From NCBI RefSeq assembly GCF_965276875.1, contig NZ_OZ255701.1, forward strand, positions 4,092,001 to 4,156,000: 64,000 nt of DNA, read 5' to 3'. Shown here piece by piece: positions 15,030-25,567 of the stretch. The notes beneath the pieces were generated by a model, which was not told the origin of the DNA, did not search any database, and worked only from the letters and a program-made list of their open reading frames with translations. This DNA is from Lichenicoccus sp965276875 (GTDB taxonomy: Bacteria > Pseudomonadota > Alphaproteobacteria > Acetobacterales > Acetobacteraceae). Position numbers and translations under genes: made by a program. The number at the start of each line of letters is the position of its first letter. Within the stretch, counting starts at the first letter, position 1.

Positions 15030-16129
15030 TGCATCGGGTAGGCACGGCCGCGCCAAGTGGCGGGCCGGCCGCGCGCGGCTCGGACCAGCGCGTTCCATTG
15101 CAACACCAGCATCAGCAGCACGCCGAACGGGCTGAACAGCACGCCGCGTGCATCCTGGCGGAACTGCCACGCGAGCAGCACCCGCAAACCCAGGCTCAAG
15201 ACGCAGGCAAACAAGGCCGGCACGCTCGGCGTCAAGACCGCGAGCGCGAACGGCAGCACATGGCCGCCAGCCAGCAGCACGGTCCAGACCGGCAGCGCCC
15301 GCATGGTCGCCATGCCTTCGGTGGCGTTCTTGCCCAGGCCTTCCCAGACCTCCGCGAAGCAGGTGTACATCCGGCACTCGGCGAAGCGGGTCGCATCGAA
15401 CAAAGCGGTGGCAAAGCCGGCGCGTCGAAAGGCGCGCGGCAGCTTCAGCCCGTCATGCATCGAGGCGCGTATGCTGGCGTGGCCGCCGGCGGTGCGGTAG
15501 GCGTCGGCGCGGGCGATGAACAGCTGGCCGCAGCCGGCGGCAAAGCCGGTGATACGCGGGTCGCGGTCGAGGCGCTGCGGCAGATAGCCGAGCAGCAGCA
15601 GATGGATCAGCGGCAGCAGCAGCCACTCCGACCAGGTGCGGGTGATCTGCCTGGGAAAGCCGCTGGCGAGGCCGAGATGCGGCCGTGCCGTCATCAAGTG
15701 CGCCATGCGCGAGAGCGCGTCCGGGGCCAGCACGACGTCGGCATCGACGAACACCAGCAGCGCATGGCGTGCGTGGCCGGCGAGCGTGGCGCAGGCGTGC
15801 TGCTTGCCGGACCAGCCGGGTGGCAGCCCCGGTGCGGTGAGCACGCGCAGGCGCGGATCGCCGATCGCGGCCAGGATGGCCGGGGTCGCGTCGGTCGAGT
15901 GATCGTCCAGCACCAGCAGCTCGATGTCGCAGCCTTGCGTCGTCAGCACCGCGCGCACGGCGCGGCCGATATGCGCCTCCTCGTTGCGTGCCGGGATCAG
16001 CACCGATATTGCCGGCCGCTGGCGGGAGAGAGGCGGCGTGCGCAACAGCCCGAGATTGCTCAGTGCAAGCAGCATCGGCAGCAGCGCCAGGCCGAAGGCG
16101 ATCCAGCCGAGCAGGACCGCGGTGGTCAC
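15026..16129 (-). CDS. GT2 glycosyltransferase, CrtQ-like (carotenoid glycosylation)
   Basis: This 367-residue GT-A-fold glycosyltransferase has an N-terminal membrane helix, the start of the nucleotide-sugar domain (ISVLIPARNEEAHIGRAVRA near residue 40), a DxD-type motif in VFVDADVVLAPDALSR near residue 130, and two or three membrane helices at the C-terminus. This build matches the CrtQ and hopanoid HpnB-type glycosyltransferases. Position between an acyltransferase and CrtI-type desaturases favours the carotenoid role, adding a sugar to a diapocarotenoid acid. GTG start overlapping the acyltransferase stop (GTGA). Confidence 0.75.
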   Translation of the reverse strand: MTTAVLLGWIAFGLALLPMLLALSNLGLLRTPPLSRQRPAISVLIPARNEEAHIGRAVRAVLTTQGCDIELLVLDDHSTDATPAILAAIGDPRLRVLTAPGLPPGWSGKQHACATLAGHARHALLVFVDADVVLAPDALSRMAHLMTARPHLGLASGFPRQITRTWSEWLLLPLIHLLLLGYLPQRLDRDPRITGFAAGCGQLFIARADAYRTAGGHASIRASMHDGLKLPRAFRRAGFATALFDATRFAECRMYTCFAEVWEGLGKNATEGMATMRALPVWTVLLAGGHVLPFALAVLTPSVPALFACVLSLGLRVLLAWQFRQDARGVLFSPFGVLLMLVLQWNALVRAARGRPATWRGRAYPMQ

Positions 16130-16911
16130 GCCTCTTCCTCGTGCGCTGGCGAAAAGTGGCGTCCGCGCAACAACGCGGCCAGGCGGCGGGTGGTGTCGTA
16201 GATCATCGAGCTTCCGACCGTGCCGGAGAGCAGCGTTTGAAATCGCTGCTTTTCGCGGCTCGCCGAGTCCGCGGCGAGCGCGTCCATCTCGCGCGCGAGG
16301 ACTGTCTGCAGGCGCTGCGTCCATTCCGCCGGACGGATCGCGGCGTCGGCGGCGATCGGGTTGCCGAAACGGACCAGCAGCTCGGGCCGGCTTTCGTTCC
16401 AGAACACGTATTCCACCGCGAGCGGCAGCAGCACCGCGTCGGGGATCGAGCGCGCGAGATGGGCGACACCGGGACGTAGCCGAACCGGACGGACGCGCGG
16501 GTCGGTGAAATTGCCTTCCGCCGTGACCCAGATCATGGCGCCGGGTTCCGCCAGCACCGCGCGGGCGATTTCAAGGAAGCGCCGTGCGCCCGCGGCGGTG
16601 TTCTTCTCGATGCCGAAGGCGCCGAGCCGGCGGAAGAAGCCGTAACGTCGCAGCGCATCCGATTCCATCGGGCCATAGCCCGGACGGCCTCGGAACAGCG
16701 TATCCCCGAGGATGATGAAGACCGCCGGATCCCACCAGGACGGGTGGTTGGCGAACACGATCACCGGCTGTCCGCGCGGCACGACGGGAAGCTGGCCCGA
16801 CAGCCGGATTGCATGGAAGCCACGGCGGACACGCAGCCGCAAATAGTATGCGAACAGTCGGAACAGGATCGGCGATCGAAGCGCTGCCGGGGTCTCTCGC
16901 CGCGCCGCCAT
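16126..16911 (-). CDS. PlsC-type acyltransferase of the carotenoid operon
   Basis: This 261-residue protein is in the 1-acylglycerol-phosphate acyltransferase superfamily. It has the HX4D block as VFANHPSWWDPAVFIILGD near residue 50, then a motif-II-like GYGPMESDALRRYGFFRRLG and VTAEGNFTDPRVRP, where the usual EGT is EGN. In this operon it most likely attaches a fatty acid to the sugar of a glycosylated carotenoid (CrtO-like role), not to glycerol phosphate. Stop overlaps the next GTG; the crtN-like gene ends 4 bases before its ATG. Confidence 0.72.
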   Translation of the reverse strand: MAARRETPAALRSPILFRLFAYYLRLRVRRGFHAIRLSGQLPVVPRGQPVIVFANHPSWWDPAVFIILGDTLFRGRPGYGPMESDALRRYGFFRRLGAFGIEKNTAAGARRFLEIARAVLAEPGAMIWVTAEGNFTDPRVRPVRLRPGVAHLARSIPDAVLLPLAVEYVFWNESRPELLVRFGNPIAADAAIRPAEWTQRLQTVLAREMDALAADSASREKQRFQTLLSGTVGSSMIYDTTRRLAALLRGRHFSPAHEEEA

Positions 16912-16915
16912 CGTG

Positions 16916-18472
16916 TCAGGCGAGCCTGGCGGCCACGTTGGACTTCACGTCCGTATCCAGGCTGTCGGCGGCGATCCAGCCCGACATCATCACCATCGGC
17001 ATGCCGGGTCCGGGATGGGCGGCGCCGCCGGCGAGATACAGGCCCTCGACCTCGCGCGAGCGGTTGCCCGGCTTGAAGGCGCCCATGAAGCGTCCGTGGC
17101 TGGCCAATCCGTAGATTGCGCCGTCCAGCACGCGATAGCGCTCGTGGATGTCGGCGGGCGTGAGAACCCGTTCGGTGCAGATACGAGATTCGATGTCGGT
17201 CAACCCCGCTGTGCGCGCCAGCTTATCGAGAATAATTCTTCGATATGACGGCAGCATGGCCTGCCAATCATGATGCGGCCGCAGATAGGGGGCGTGCACC
17301 AGGATGTAGAGCGCCTCGCCGCCAGGTGGGGCCACGCCGGGTTCGGTGACGCTGGGCGCTGCGACATAGCAGGTCGGGTCGGGTGCCGGTTCGCCCTTGT
17401 GATAGATGGCGTCGAACTCCTCCTCGGCGTCGCGCGAGAAGACGAAATTGTGGTGGGCGAGCTGCGGATAGGCGCGATCGAGGCCGAGATAGAGCACGAC
17501 GCCGGAGCAGGCCGGCTCGCGCTTCTTGCCGCGGGCGAAGCGCCGTGCCGCCTCGCCGCTGACCAGCTCGCGATAGGTGCGCACGCTGTCCATGTTGGAG
17601 ACCACCGCCGACAGCGCGATCCGCTCGCCGGCCTCGGTCACCACGCCGCACGCCCTGCCGCCGTCGCGACCGGTCGGCGCGCGTTCGATCCGCGCGATCC
17701 CGGTCTCGGTGCGGACCTGCACGCCGAGCCGCTCGGCCAGTGCGACCAGCGATTCCGGCACGGCGCGGGTGCCACCGATCGGATACCAGACGCCCTCCTG
17801 GGTCTGCATGTGCGCGATGCTGCTGAGCACCGCCGGCGCCAGATAGGGCGAGGAGCCGACATACTGGACGAAATGATCGAGCATCTGCGCCACGCGCGCA
17901 TCCGGCACGCGCTTGCGTATCTGGTGGGCGACGGTGCTGCCCATGCGCAGGCTGGCGACGTCGCGCAGGGTGGCGAGATCCATGTTCTTGCGGAAGTCCA
18001 GGGTGTCGCCGATATCCTCGACCGAGCGCCAGAAGAAGAACTTGCGGCTGACCTCGTGCAGCTTTTCGCTCATCGCCAGAAAGGCGGCGTAGCCGGCTTC
18101 GGATTGCGGCGAGTACTCGCGCAGCCGGCGCGCCATCGCGACTGAATCCTGGTCGAGATCCAGCACGCTGTTGTCCTCGAAGAAGCAGCGCCATTGCGGG
18201 TCGATGCGTCGCAGATCGAGCGATGCGTCCATGCGTTCGCCGGCTTCGGCGAAGATACGCGCCAGCACCGAGGGCACCGTCAGGATGGTCGGGCCCATGT
18301 CGAAGCGCCAGCCGGAATCCCGGTGCTGCGCCGCCTTGCCGCCGAGCCAGGGGTTCTTCTCGAACAGCACGACCCGGTGGCCGCGCGCGGCCAGGGTGCA
18401 GGCGGCGGCGAGGCCGCCGAGGCCGCTGCCGATGACGCCCACAGGCAGCGTGCCCGCGATCGAGCCGTCCAT
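16916..18472 (-). CDS. CrtI-family carotenoid desaturase (first paralog)
   Basis: This 518-residue FAD enzyme belongs to the phytoene desaturase family. It has an N-terminal dinucleotide-binding GVIGSGLGGLAAACTLAARG near residue 12 and EKNPWLGGKAAQHRDSGWRF near residue 38, and the C-terminal signature LYLAGGAAHPGPGMPMVMMS near residue 480. In a cluster with a CrtQ-like and an acyltransferase gene it is probably a 4,4'-diapophytoene/diapolycopene-type desaturase (CrtN role) from the C30 pathway, rather than C40 CrtI. That assignment is inference. Its ATG shares one base with the stop of the upstream paralog (TAATG). Confidence 0.8.
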   Translation of the reverse strand: MDGSIAGTLPVGVIGSGLGGLAAACTLAARGHRVVLFEKNPWLGGKAAQHRDSGWRFDMGPTILTVPSVLARIFAEAGERMDASLDLRRIDPQWRCFFEDNSVLDLDQDSVAMARRLREYSPQSEAGYAAFLAMSEKLHEVSRKFFFWRSVEDIGDTLDFRKNMDLATLRDVASLRMGSTVAHQIRKRVPDARVAQMLDHFVQYVGSSPYLAPAVLSSIAHMQTQEGVWYPIGGTRAVPESLVALAERLGVQVRTETGIARIERAPTGRDGGRACGVVTEAGERIALSAVVSNMDSVRTYRELVSGEAARRFARGKKREPACSGVVLYLGLDRAYPQLAHHNFVFSRDAEEEFDAIYHKGEPAPDPTCYVAAPSVTEPGVAPPGGEALYILVHAPYLRPHHDWQAMLPSYRRIILDKLARTAGLTDIESRICTERVLTPADIHERYRVLDGAIYGLASHGRFMGAFKPGNRSREVEGLYLAGGAAHPGPGMPMVMMSGWIAADSLDTDVKSNVAARLA

Positions 18473-20121
18473 TACGACGCCCTCTCGGCAAAGGCCGGGG
18501 TGGCCGCAGGCTGCTCGGACCAGTGCATTTCGGTGCTCACGGAACTCAGCCCGAGATCGCGGGCCAACAGGCGCGCGCTGATCCGCGCCCCCTCGAAGAT
18601 CACCGGCAAGCCGCTGCCCGGATGGGTGCCGCCGCCGACGAGATACATGCCGTCGATATCCTCGAAGCGGTTATGCGGCCGGAAATTGAGCATCTGCGGC
18701 AGCGAGTGCGCGAGGTTGAAAACCGCACCACGATGCACGTCGAGGTCGGCCTCCCACTCGTCGGGAGTCATGATCTTCTCGAACACGATGCGGCTCTCGA
18801 TATCGTGCAGGCCGGCCTGGGCGAGACGCGCCAGCGCCACGGCGCGGTAGCGGGCGCGCTCGGCCGGGGTCCAGCCGACGCCGCCTTCGCGCAGGTGGCC
18901 GACCGGCACCAGCACATAGAGCGTCGAGTAGCCCTGCGGCGCCAGCGAGGAATCCGTGCAAGAGGCGTTCTGCATATAGAAGGAGGGCGATTTCGGTGGG
19001 GCGGTGCCGGCGTTGATCTCAGCGAAGTTCTGCTTGTAGTCCTTCGAGAGAAAAATCGTGTGGTGCGCGGTCTCCGGCAGCTCGCCCTTGATGCCGAGAT
19101 ACAGCATGAAGGTGGAGCAGGAGAGCCGCTTGCGGGCGATCTTGCGGTCGGTCCAGCGCCGGCGCATGCGGTCCGGCACAAGCTTTCCCATGCTGCGCAG
19201 GAAGTCGGCGTTGAGCACCACCGCGTCGGCCTTCTGGGTGCCGGCATCGGTGCGCAGCCCGGTGACCCGGCGGCCCTCGAACAGCAGTTCGCGCACCGGC
19301 TCGCCCATCCGGAACCGCACGCCAAGGCTGCGTGCGGCGCGCTCCATCGCGCGCATCACCGCGACGGTGCCGCCGCGCGGATGGAAGATGCCGAACTCGT
19401 ATTCCATGAAGGCGAGGATGGTGAACAGGCTGGGGCAGCGATACGGCGACATGCCGAGATATTTGCTCTGGAAGGAGAAGCCGAGCCGGATACGCGGGTC
19501 GCTGAAGAAGCGCTTGAGGTCGTTCTCGACAGAGCGTCCGGGACGCAGCAGTGGGAGCGCGCGCAGCATGTCCGGCCTGAGCAGGTCGCGCCAGCTCTCG
19601 AACGGCCGTTCCAGTACGGGTCGGAACGCGTCGAGCTTGGCGCGATTGTCGGCGAGGAAGCGCGGGATGGCCGCCGCGTCGCTCGGCGAGATCATTGCCA
19701 CCGAGCGTTGCAGGGCAGCGATGTCGCTGGTCGCGGTCAGACGTTCGCCGCCTTCGAACAGCAGTTCGTAATGCGTGCCCAGCCGCATCAGCTCGACACT
19801 GTTCTCGAGGCTGCAGCCGCATTCGGCGAAGATGTCCGAGAGGATCCTCGGATAGAGGAAGAAGGTGGGGCCGATATCGAATTGGAAGCGCCCCGCCGCG
19901 TGCGCCACGGTCATGCCGCCGGAGCGGCCGCCGACTGATCCGTGGCGTTCGTAGACGGTCACGTCGGCGCCGGCATGGGCTAGCAGCATCGCGCTCGCGA
20001 GGCCACCGGGTCCGGCTCCGACGACCAGGACAGCCCGGCTCAATGCGTGGCCCGTGCCATCGTGGCGTACAAAAGGGGAGACGGAGTATCTGGCGGCATC
20101 ATCTGGCTCCTGAAGTGACAT
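18472..20121 (-). CDS. CrtI-family carotenoid oxidase/desaturase (second paralog)
   Basis: This 549-residue FAD enzyme, first in the carotenoid operon, resembles the CrtNb/CrtP branch, which oxidises terminal methyl groups of diapocarotenoids. It has VLVVGAGPGGLASAMLLAHA near residue 31, ERHGSVGGRSGGMTVAHAAG, a middle region RCPSLFTILAFMEYEFGIFH with PRGGTVAVMRAME, and the C-terminal YLVGGGTHPGSGLPVIFEGA. The two CrtI paralogs are only broadly alike. A bicarotenoid acid product such as that of CrtP is inferred from the downstream glycosyltransferase and acyltransferase. It diverges from nadE across 113 bases. Confidence 0.78.
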   Translation of the reverse strand: MSLQEPDDAARYSVSPFVRHDGTGHALSRAVLVVGAGPGGLASAMLLAHAGADVTVYERHGSVGGRSGGMTVAHAAGRFQFDIGPTFFLYPRILSDIFAECGCSLENSVELMRLGTHYELLFEGGERLTATSDIAALQRSVAMISPSDAAAIPRFLADNRAKLDAFRPVLERPFESWRDLLRPDMLRALPLLRPGRSVENDLKRFFSDPRIRLGFSFQSKYLGMSPYRCPSLFTILAFMEYEFGIFHPRGGTVAVMRAMERAARSLGVRFRMGEPVRELLFEGRRVTGLRTDAGTQKADAVVLNADFLRSMGKLVPDRMRRRWTDRKIARKRLSCSTFMLYLGIKGELPETAHHTIFLSKDYKQNFAEINAGTAPPKSPSFYMQNASCTDSSLAPQGYSTLYVLVPVGHLREGGVGWTPAERARYRAVALARLAQAGLHDIESRIVFEKIMTPDEWEADLDVHRGAVFNLAHSLPQMLNFRPHNRFEDIDGMYLVGGGTHPGSGLPVIFEGARISARLLARDLGLSSVSTEMHWSEQPAATPAFAERAS

Positions 20122-20234
20122 GCTTTTCCGGCAGCCGGAAGATGTGATGTTTTGTGGCGGCCGTGGAACCCGCCCCTGAAAACACGATTTTGCGTCCCTT
20201 GCATCCGCCCGGGCCGCGTCCCAAGACTGACAAC

Positions 20235-22229
<1,995 letters not shown>

Positions 22230-22300
22230 ACGGGACTTTGAGGCGCACAAGGCTGTTCAACAGCATCATGCATGAGGACCGAGATAGCCTGCGCGGCTTG

Positions 22301-22356
22301 GGCCAGTGATTTTGGCCCAGTGACTTTGGTCGAGTGACTTGGGCCAGGTGACTGTC
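22301..22356 (+). repeat. Degenerate 14-bp tandem repeats
   Basis: Four imperfect copies of a 14-base unit (consensus GCCCAGTGACTTTG) run 22301-22314, 22315-22328, 22329-22342 and 22343-22356. Each copy carries a GTGA that could read as a start or a stop. The array sits just ahead of, and its last copy overlaps, the GTG of the small open frame at 22348. Because the unit is not a multiple of three, changes in copy number would shift frames. Confidence 0.7.
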
Positions 22357-22491
22357 TGGCGCTGGGCCGACGACGGCTTTCGGCTCCGCTACGACCCGGC
22401 GGACGCGGGTCGCACCGTCGAGGTCGTGGCTGCTGGCGCTTTACCGGCGGATGACCGCGCGGCATGGTTCTGGCATCGTTTGATCGATTGA
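22348..22491 (+). CDS. Possible 47-residue Trp-rich protein
   Basis: A short open frame from GTG at 22348 to TGA at 22491 gives a peptide starting VTVWRWADDGFRLRYDPADA and ending RAAWFWHRLID. Its amino acids look protein-like, with strong G/C third positions and three clustered acidic/Trp stretches, but no family is recognised. It has no convincing ribosome binding site and starts within the 14-bp tandem repeats. It converges with the aspartic protease gene, whose stop is 2 bases away. It may be real or may be chance in this G+C-rich context. Confidence 0.35.
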   Translation: MTVWRWADDGFRLRYDPADAGRTVEVVAAGALPADDRAAWFWHRLID

Positions 22492-22493
22492 GT

Positions 22494-23378
22494 TCAGGCG
22501 CCTGGCTTACTGAAAAACAGGGTGTCAGCGGCGTAGGAGATCCAGACCTCGCGGTGCGCCAGCCAGTCGGTGCCGAGCAGCATGTCAAAGCGGCTGTCGA
22601 GTGGGGCGACGGTCAGCACCGGGTTGCTTTCGACCGCATGCCCAACGGTGAAGTTCGCGAAGCGGTGCCAGTGATAGAACTGCGGCGCGAGGCCGACGCC
22701 GCTGCTGATCCCGCCAGGCTCGGTGGCGAGTGTGGCAGCATTCACGCCGACGCGCCGCGCCGTTGCATCCGAGACGACACGCGAGCGGGCCCCGGTGTCG
22801 AGCAGGGCACTCACCTTTTCGCCGTCTAGCGTGACCGTGAGCGACAGACGGTCGCCGTGGGCCACAAGTGGCGCGCTGTCCGCGGTGCCGAGCCAGGCCG
22901 GTGGCGTGCAGCCGGGCGTGATCCGCCAAAGCGCGATTCGGCCCCGCGGGACGTCGATGTCGAGGTCGAAATGCGAGAGCACGTCACCGCCGAGAAAGCC
23001 TCCGACGGGCGGGGTGAGGCGTGGGGCTGCGGGCAGTGTCGCGATCGGCATCGCGATGTCGCCGAGGACCAATGGGCCCAGGGTAAGCCGGGCGGCTTGC
23101 GCCACCGCCACGCGCTGCGCCGAGCCGCCGGTCCCCTGCACGGCAACCTTGGTTCCTGGGTCGATGCGCAATCCGAGGACTTGCACGGCGTTTGGCGTGA
23201 TCAGGCCGGCGTTCGAGCCGGTGTCGAGCATCAGCCGCACCGGCGTGCCGGCGATCGACGCGCGCACCGACAGGAACCCGCCATCGTCGCGCAGCGGCAG
23301 GCTGGCGACGCGTTGGCAGCTTTCCGCCCGGGCTGGCGGTGCCGCGATCAGGCAGGCGACCAGCGCCGCGAGCCGCAA
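22494..23378 (-). CDS. Retropepsin-like aspartic protease, secreted
   Basis: This 294-residue protein has a signal peptide (residues 1-18) and two tandem retropepsin-like lobes. The catalytic Asp motifs are RLMLDTGSNAGLITPN (Asp52) and SALLDTGARSRVVSD (Asp194). Having both aspartates in one chain, rather than one per subunit of a dimer, is the pepsin-like arrangement. A third region ends DMLLGTDWLAHREVWISY, typical of bacterial gag-polyprotein-like aspartic proteases. Substrate unknown; location is likely periplasmic. ATG at 23378 is followed by MRLAALVACLIAAPPARAES. Confidence 0.85.
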   Translation of the reverse strand: MRLAALVACLIAAPPARAESCQRVASLPLRDDGGFLSVRASIAGTPVRLMLDTGSNAGLITPNAVQVLGLRIDPGTKVAVQGTGGSAQRVAVAQAARLTLGPLVLGDIAMPIATLPAAPRLTPPVGGFLGGDVLSHFDLDIDVPRGRIALWRITPGCTPPAWLGTADSAPLVAHGDRLSLTVTLDGEKVSALLDTGARSRVVSDATARRVGVNAATLATEPGGISSGVGLAPQFYHWHRFANFTVGHAVESNPVLTVAPLDSRFDMLLGTDWLAHREVWISYAADTLFFSKPGA

Positions 23379-23405
23379 GGCCGTCGGTGACGGCGTCGTC
23401 GCGGC

Positions 23406-24596
23406 TTACCCGAAGGCACTCAGCCCGGTCTGCGCGCGGCCGAGGATCAAAGCGTGCACGTCGTGGGTGCCCTCATAGGTGTTCACCGCCTCGAGGTTCA
23501 TGACGTGCCGGATCACACCGTACTCGTCGGAGATGCCGTTGCCGCCATGCATGTCGCGGCTGAGGCGGGCGATATCGAGCGCCTTGCCGCAATTGTTGCG
23601 CTTGAGCAGGGAGATCATCTCCGGTGCGGCGCGGCCCTGCTCCATCAGGCGGCCGAGACGCAGGGCGCCGTGCAGCCCCAGCGTGATCTCGGTCTGCATG
23701 TCGACCAGCTTCTTTTGCGCAAGCTGCGTCGCTGCCAGCGGTTTGCCGAACATTTGGCGGGCAAGCGCATAGTCGCGTGCCGCCTGCCAGCAGAAGCTCG
23801 CCGCCCCCATCGAACCCCAGGCGATGCCGTAGCGGGCGTTGTTGAGGCAGGAGAACGGTCCGCGCAGGCCGCGCACACGTAGGAGTGCGTTCTCCTCGGG
23901 GACGAACACGTCCTGCATCATGATCATGCCGGTGGTCGAGGCGCGCAGCGCGAACTTGCCCTCGATCTTCGGCGCGGTGAGGCCCTCCATGCCGCGCTCC
24001 AGCAGGTAGCCGCGGATTTCGCCGGCGTCGTTCTTGGCCCAGATCACGAACACGTCGGCGATCGGTGAATTGGTGATCCAGGTTTTGCTGCCGTTGAGCA
24101 CATAGCCGCCGGGGGCGGTGCGGGCGCGGGTGCGCATCGAGGACGGGTCGGAGCCCGCGTCGGGTTCGGTCAGGCCGAAGCAGCCGACCAGCTCGCCCGC
24201 GCGCAGCCCGGGCAGGAATCGCTGCTTTTGTTCCTCCGTGCCGAATGCCCAGATCGGATACATCACCAGAGAGGACTGCACCGAGAAGGCCGAGCGGTAG
24301 CCGCTGTCGACACGCTCGACCTCGTGCGCGATCAGCCCGTAGGCGACGTAGCCGACGCCGGCGCAGCCGTGGCTGTCCAGGGTGGCGCCGAGAAAGCCCA
24401 TGGCGCCCATCTCGGTCATGATCTCGCGGTCGAAGCGCTCGTGCCGGTTGGCGGCGAGCACGCGCGGCATCAGCTGCTCCTGGCAGTAGCTGCGCGCAGC
24501 ATCGCGGATCGCGCGCTCGTCGTCGGTCAGTTCGTCGTCGAGCAGCAATGGGTCGGCCCAGTCGAACGATCCGTGCGCGCCTGGCTTGTCGGTCAT
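23406..24596 (-). CDS. gcdH: Glutaryl-CoA dehydrogenase (acyl-CoA dehydrogenase family)
   Basis: This FAD enzyme converts glutaryl-CoA to crotonyl-CoA in lysine, tryptophan and aromatic breakdown. The 396-residue product has FGLTEPDAGSDPSSMRTRAR near residue 143, TWITNSPIADVFVIWAK near residue 170, and the conserved MHGGNGISDEYGVIRHVMNL near residue 350. The catalytic Glu is in NTYEGTHDVHALILGRA (near residue 375), a glutaryl-CoA-dehydrogenase-like context. Arg and Ser/Tyr substrate contacts (RSAFSVQSSLVMYPIWAFG) are present. The ATG at 24596 overlaps the pip stop (ATGA). Confidence 0.93.
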   Translation of the reverse strand: MTDKPGAHGSFDWADPLLLDDELTDDERAIRDAARSYCQEQLMPRVLAANRHERFDREIMTEMGAMGFLGATLDSHGCAGVGYVAYGLIAHEVERVDSGYRSAFSVQSSLVMYPIWAFGTEEQKQRFLPGLRAGELVGCFGLTEPDAGSDPSSMRTRARTAPGGYVLNGSKTWITNSPIADVFVIWAKNDAGEIRGYLLERGMEGLTAPKIEGKFALRASTTGMIMMQDVFVPEENALLRVRGLRGPFSCLNNARYGIAWGSMGAASFCWQAARDYALARQMFGKPLAATQLAQKKLVDMQTEITLGLHGALRLGRLMEQGRAAPEMISLLKRNNCGKALDIARLSRDMHGGNGISDEYGVIRHVMNLEAVNTYEGTHDVHALILGRAQTGLSAFG

Positions 24597-25567
24597 GGTG
24601 TTTGCTCCCTCATGGCAAAGGCGTCGGTGGCGCCGATCAGCGCGTGCAGGATGCCGGGCTCGCTGGTGGCGTGGCCGGCATCGTCGATGAGCTGGAATTG
24701 CGCGTCCGGCCAGGCGCGATGCAGGTCCCACGCGCTGCGCGCCGGGGTCGCGACATCGTAGCGCCCTTGCACGATCACGCCGGGCAGATGGGCGATGCGG
24801 TGGACGTCGCGCAGGAGCTGACCCTCCTCGAGCCAGGCGCCATGCGTGAAATAATGGTTCTCGATGCGTGCGAACGCCAGCGCGTAGCGGTCGTCGCCAT
24901 GCTGGGCGGCGATCTCGGCACTCGGCAGCAGGGTCAGGGTCTCGCCCTCCCACAGGCTCCAGGCGCGCGCCGCCTCCAGCCGCGTCCGTGCGTCCTCGCC
25001 GGTGAGCCGCTTGCGATAGGCCGCGATAAGGTCGCCGCGCTCCTCTAGCGGGATCGGCGCGATGAACCGCTCCCATTTGTCCGGGAATATCCAGGACGCG
25101 CCCTCCTGGTAGTACCAGAGCAGCTCCGCCCGACGCAAAGTGAAGATGCCGCGCAGGATCAACCCGGTGGCGCGTTCGGGGTGGTGTTGCGCATAGGCCA
25201 GCGCCAGGGTGCTGCCCCAGGAGCCGCCGAACACCAGCCAGCGCTCGGTTGCGGTCATCTGCCGCAGCCGCTCGATATCGGCGACCAGATCCCAGGTGGT
25301 GTTGCGCTCCAGCGAGGCGTGCGGCAGCGAACGGCCGCAGCCGCGCTGATCAAACAGCAGGATACGGTAGCGACGCGGATCGAACAGCCGCCGCTGCATC
25401 GGCGCAGTGCCGCCGCCCGGACCGCCATGCAGGAACACCACCGGGATGCCTTGGGGATTGCCGCACAGTTCCCAGTAGATGCGGTGCCCGTCGCCGGTGT
25501 CCAGCATACCCTGGCTGTAGGGCTCGATCGGCGGATAGAAGCCGCGCGGCGGGGGATCAAACGGCAT
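24593..25567 (-). CDS. pip: Proline iminopeptidase
   Basis: Pip is an alpha/beta-hydrolase that removes N-terminal proline from peptides in the cytoplasm. The 324-residue product has HGGPGGGTAPMQRR near residue 47, the nucleophile elbow GGSWGSTLALAYAQHHPERA (Ser116), the acid in VQGRYDVATPARSAWDLHR near residue 280, and the catalytic His in IDDAGHATSEPG. All triad positions are seen. It overlaps gcdH by 4 bases and the xerC stop by 11, so the three genes are packed; functional linkage among them is not evident. Confidence 0.94.
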   Translation of the reverse strand: MPFDPPPRGFYPPIEPYSQGMLDTGDGHRIYWELCGNPQGIPVVFLHGGPGGGTAPMQRRLFDPRRYRILLFDQRGCGRSLPHASLERNTTWDLVADIERLRQMTATERWLVFGGSWGSTLALAYAQHHPERATGLILRGIFTLRRAELLWYYQEGASWIFPDKWERFIAPIPLEERGDLIAAYRKRLTGEDARTRLEAARAWSLWEGETLTLLPSAEIAAQHGDDRYALAFARIENHYFTHGAWLEEGQLLRDVHRIAHLPGVIVQGRYDVATPARSAWDLHRAWPDAQFQLIDDAGHATSEPGILHALIGATDAFAMREQTP

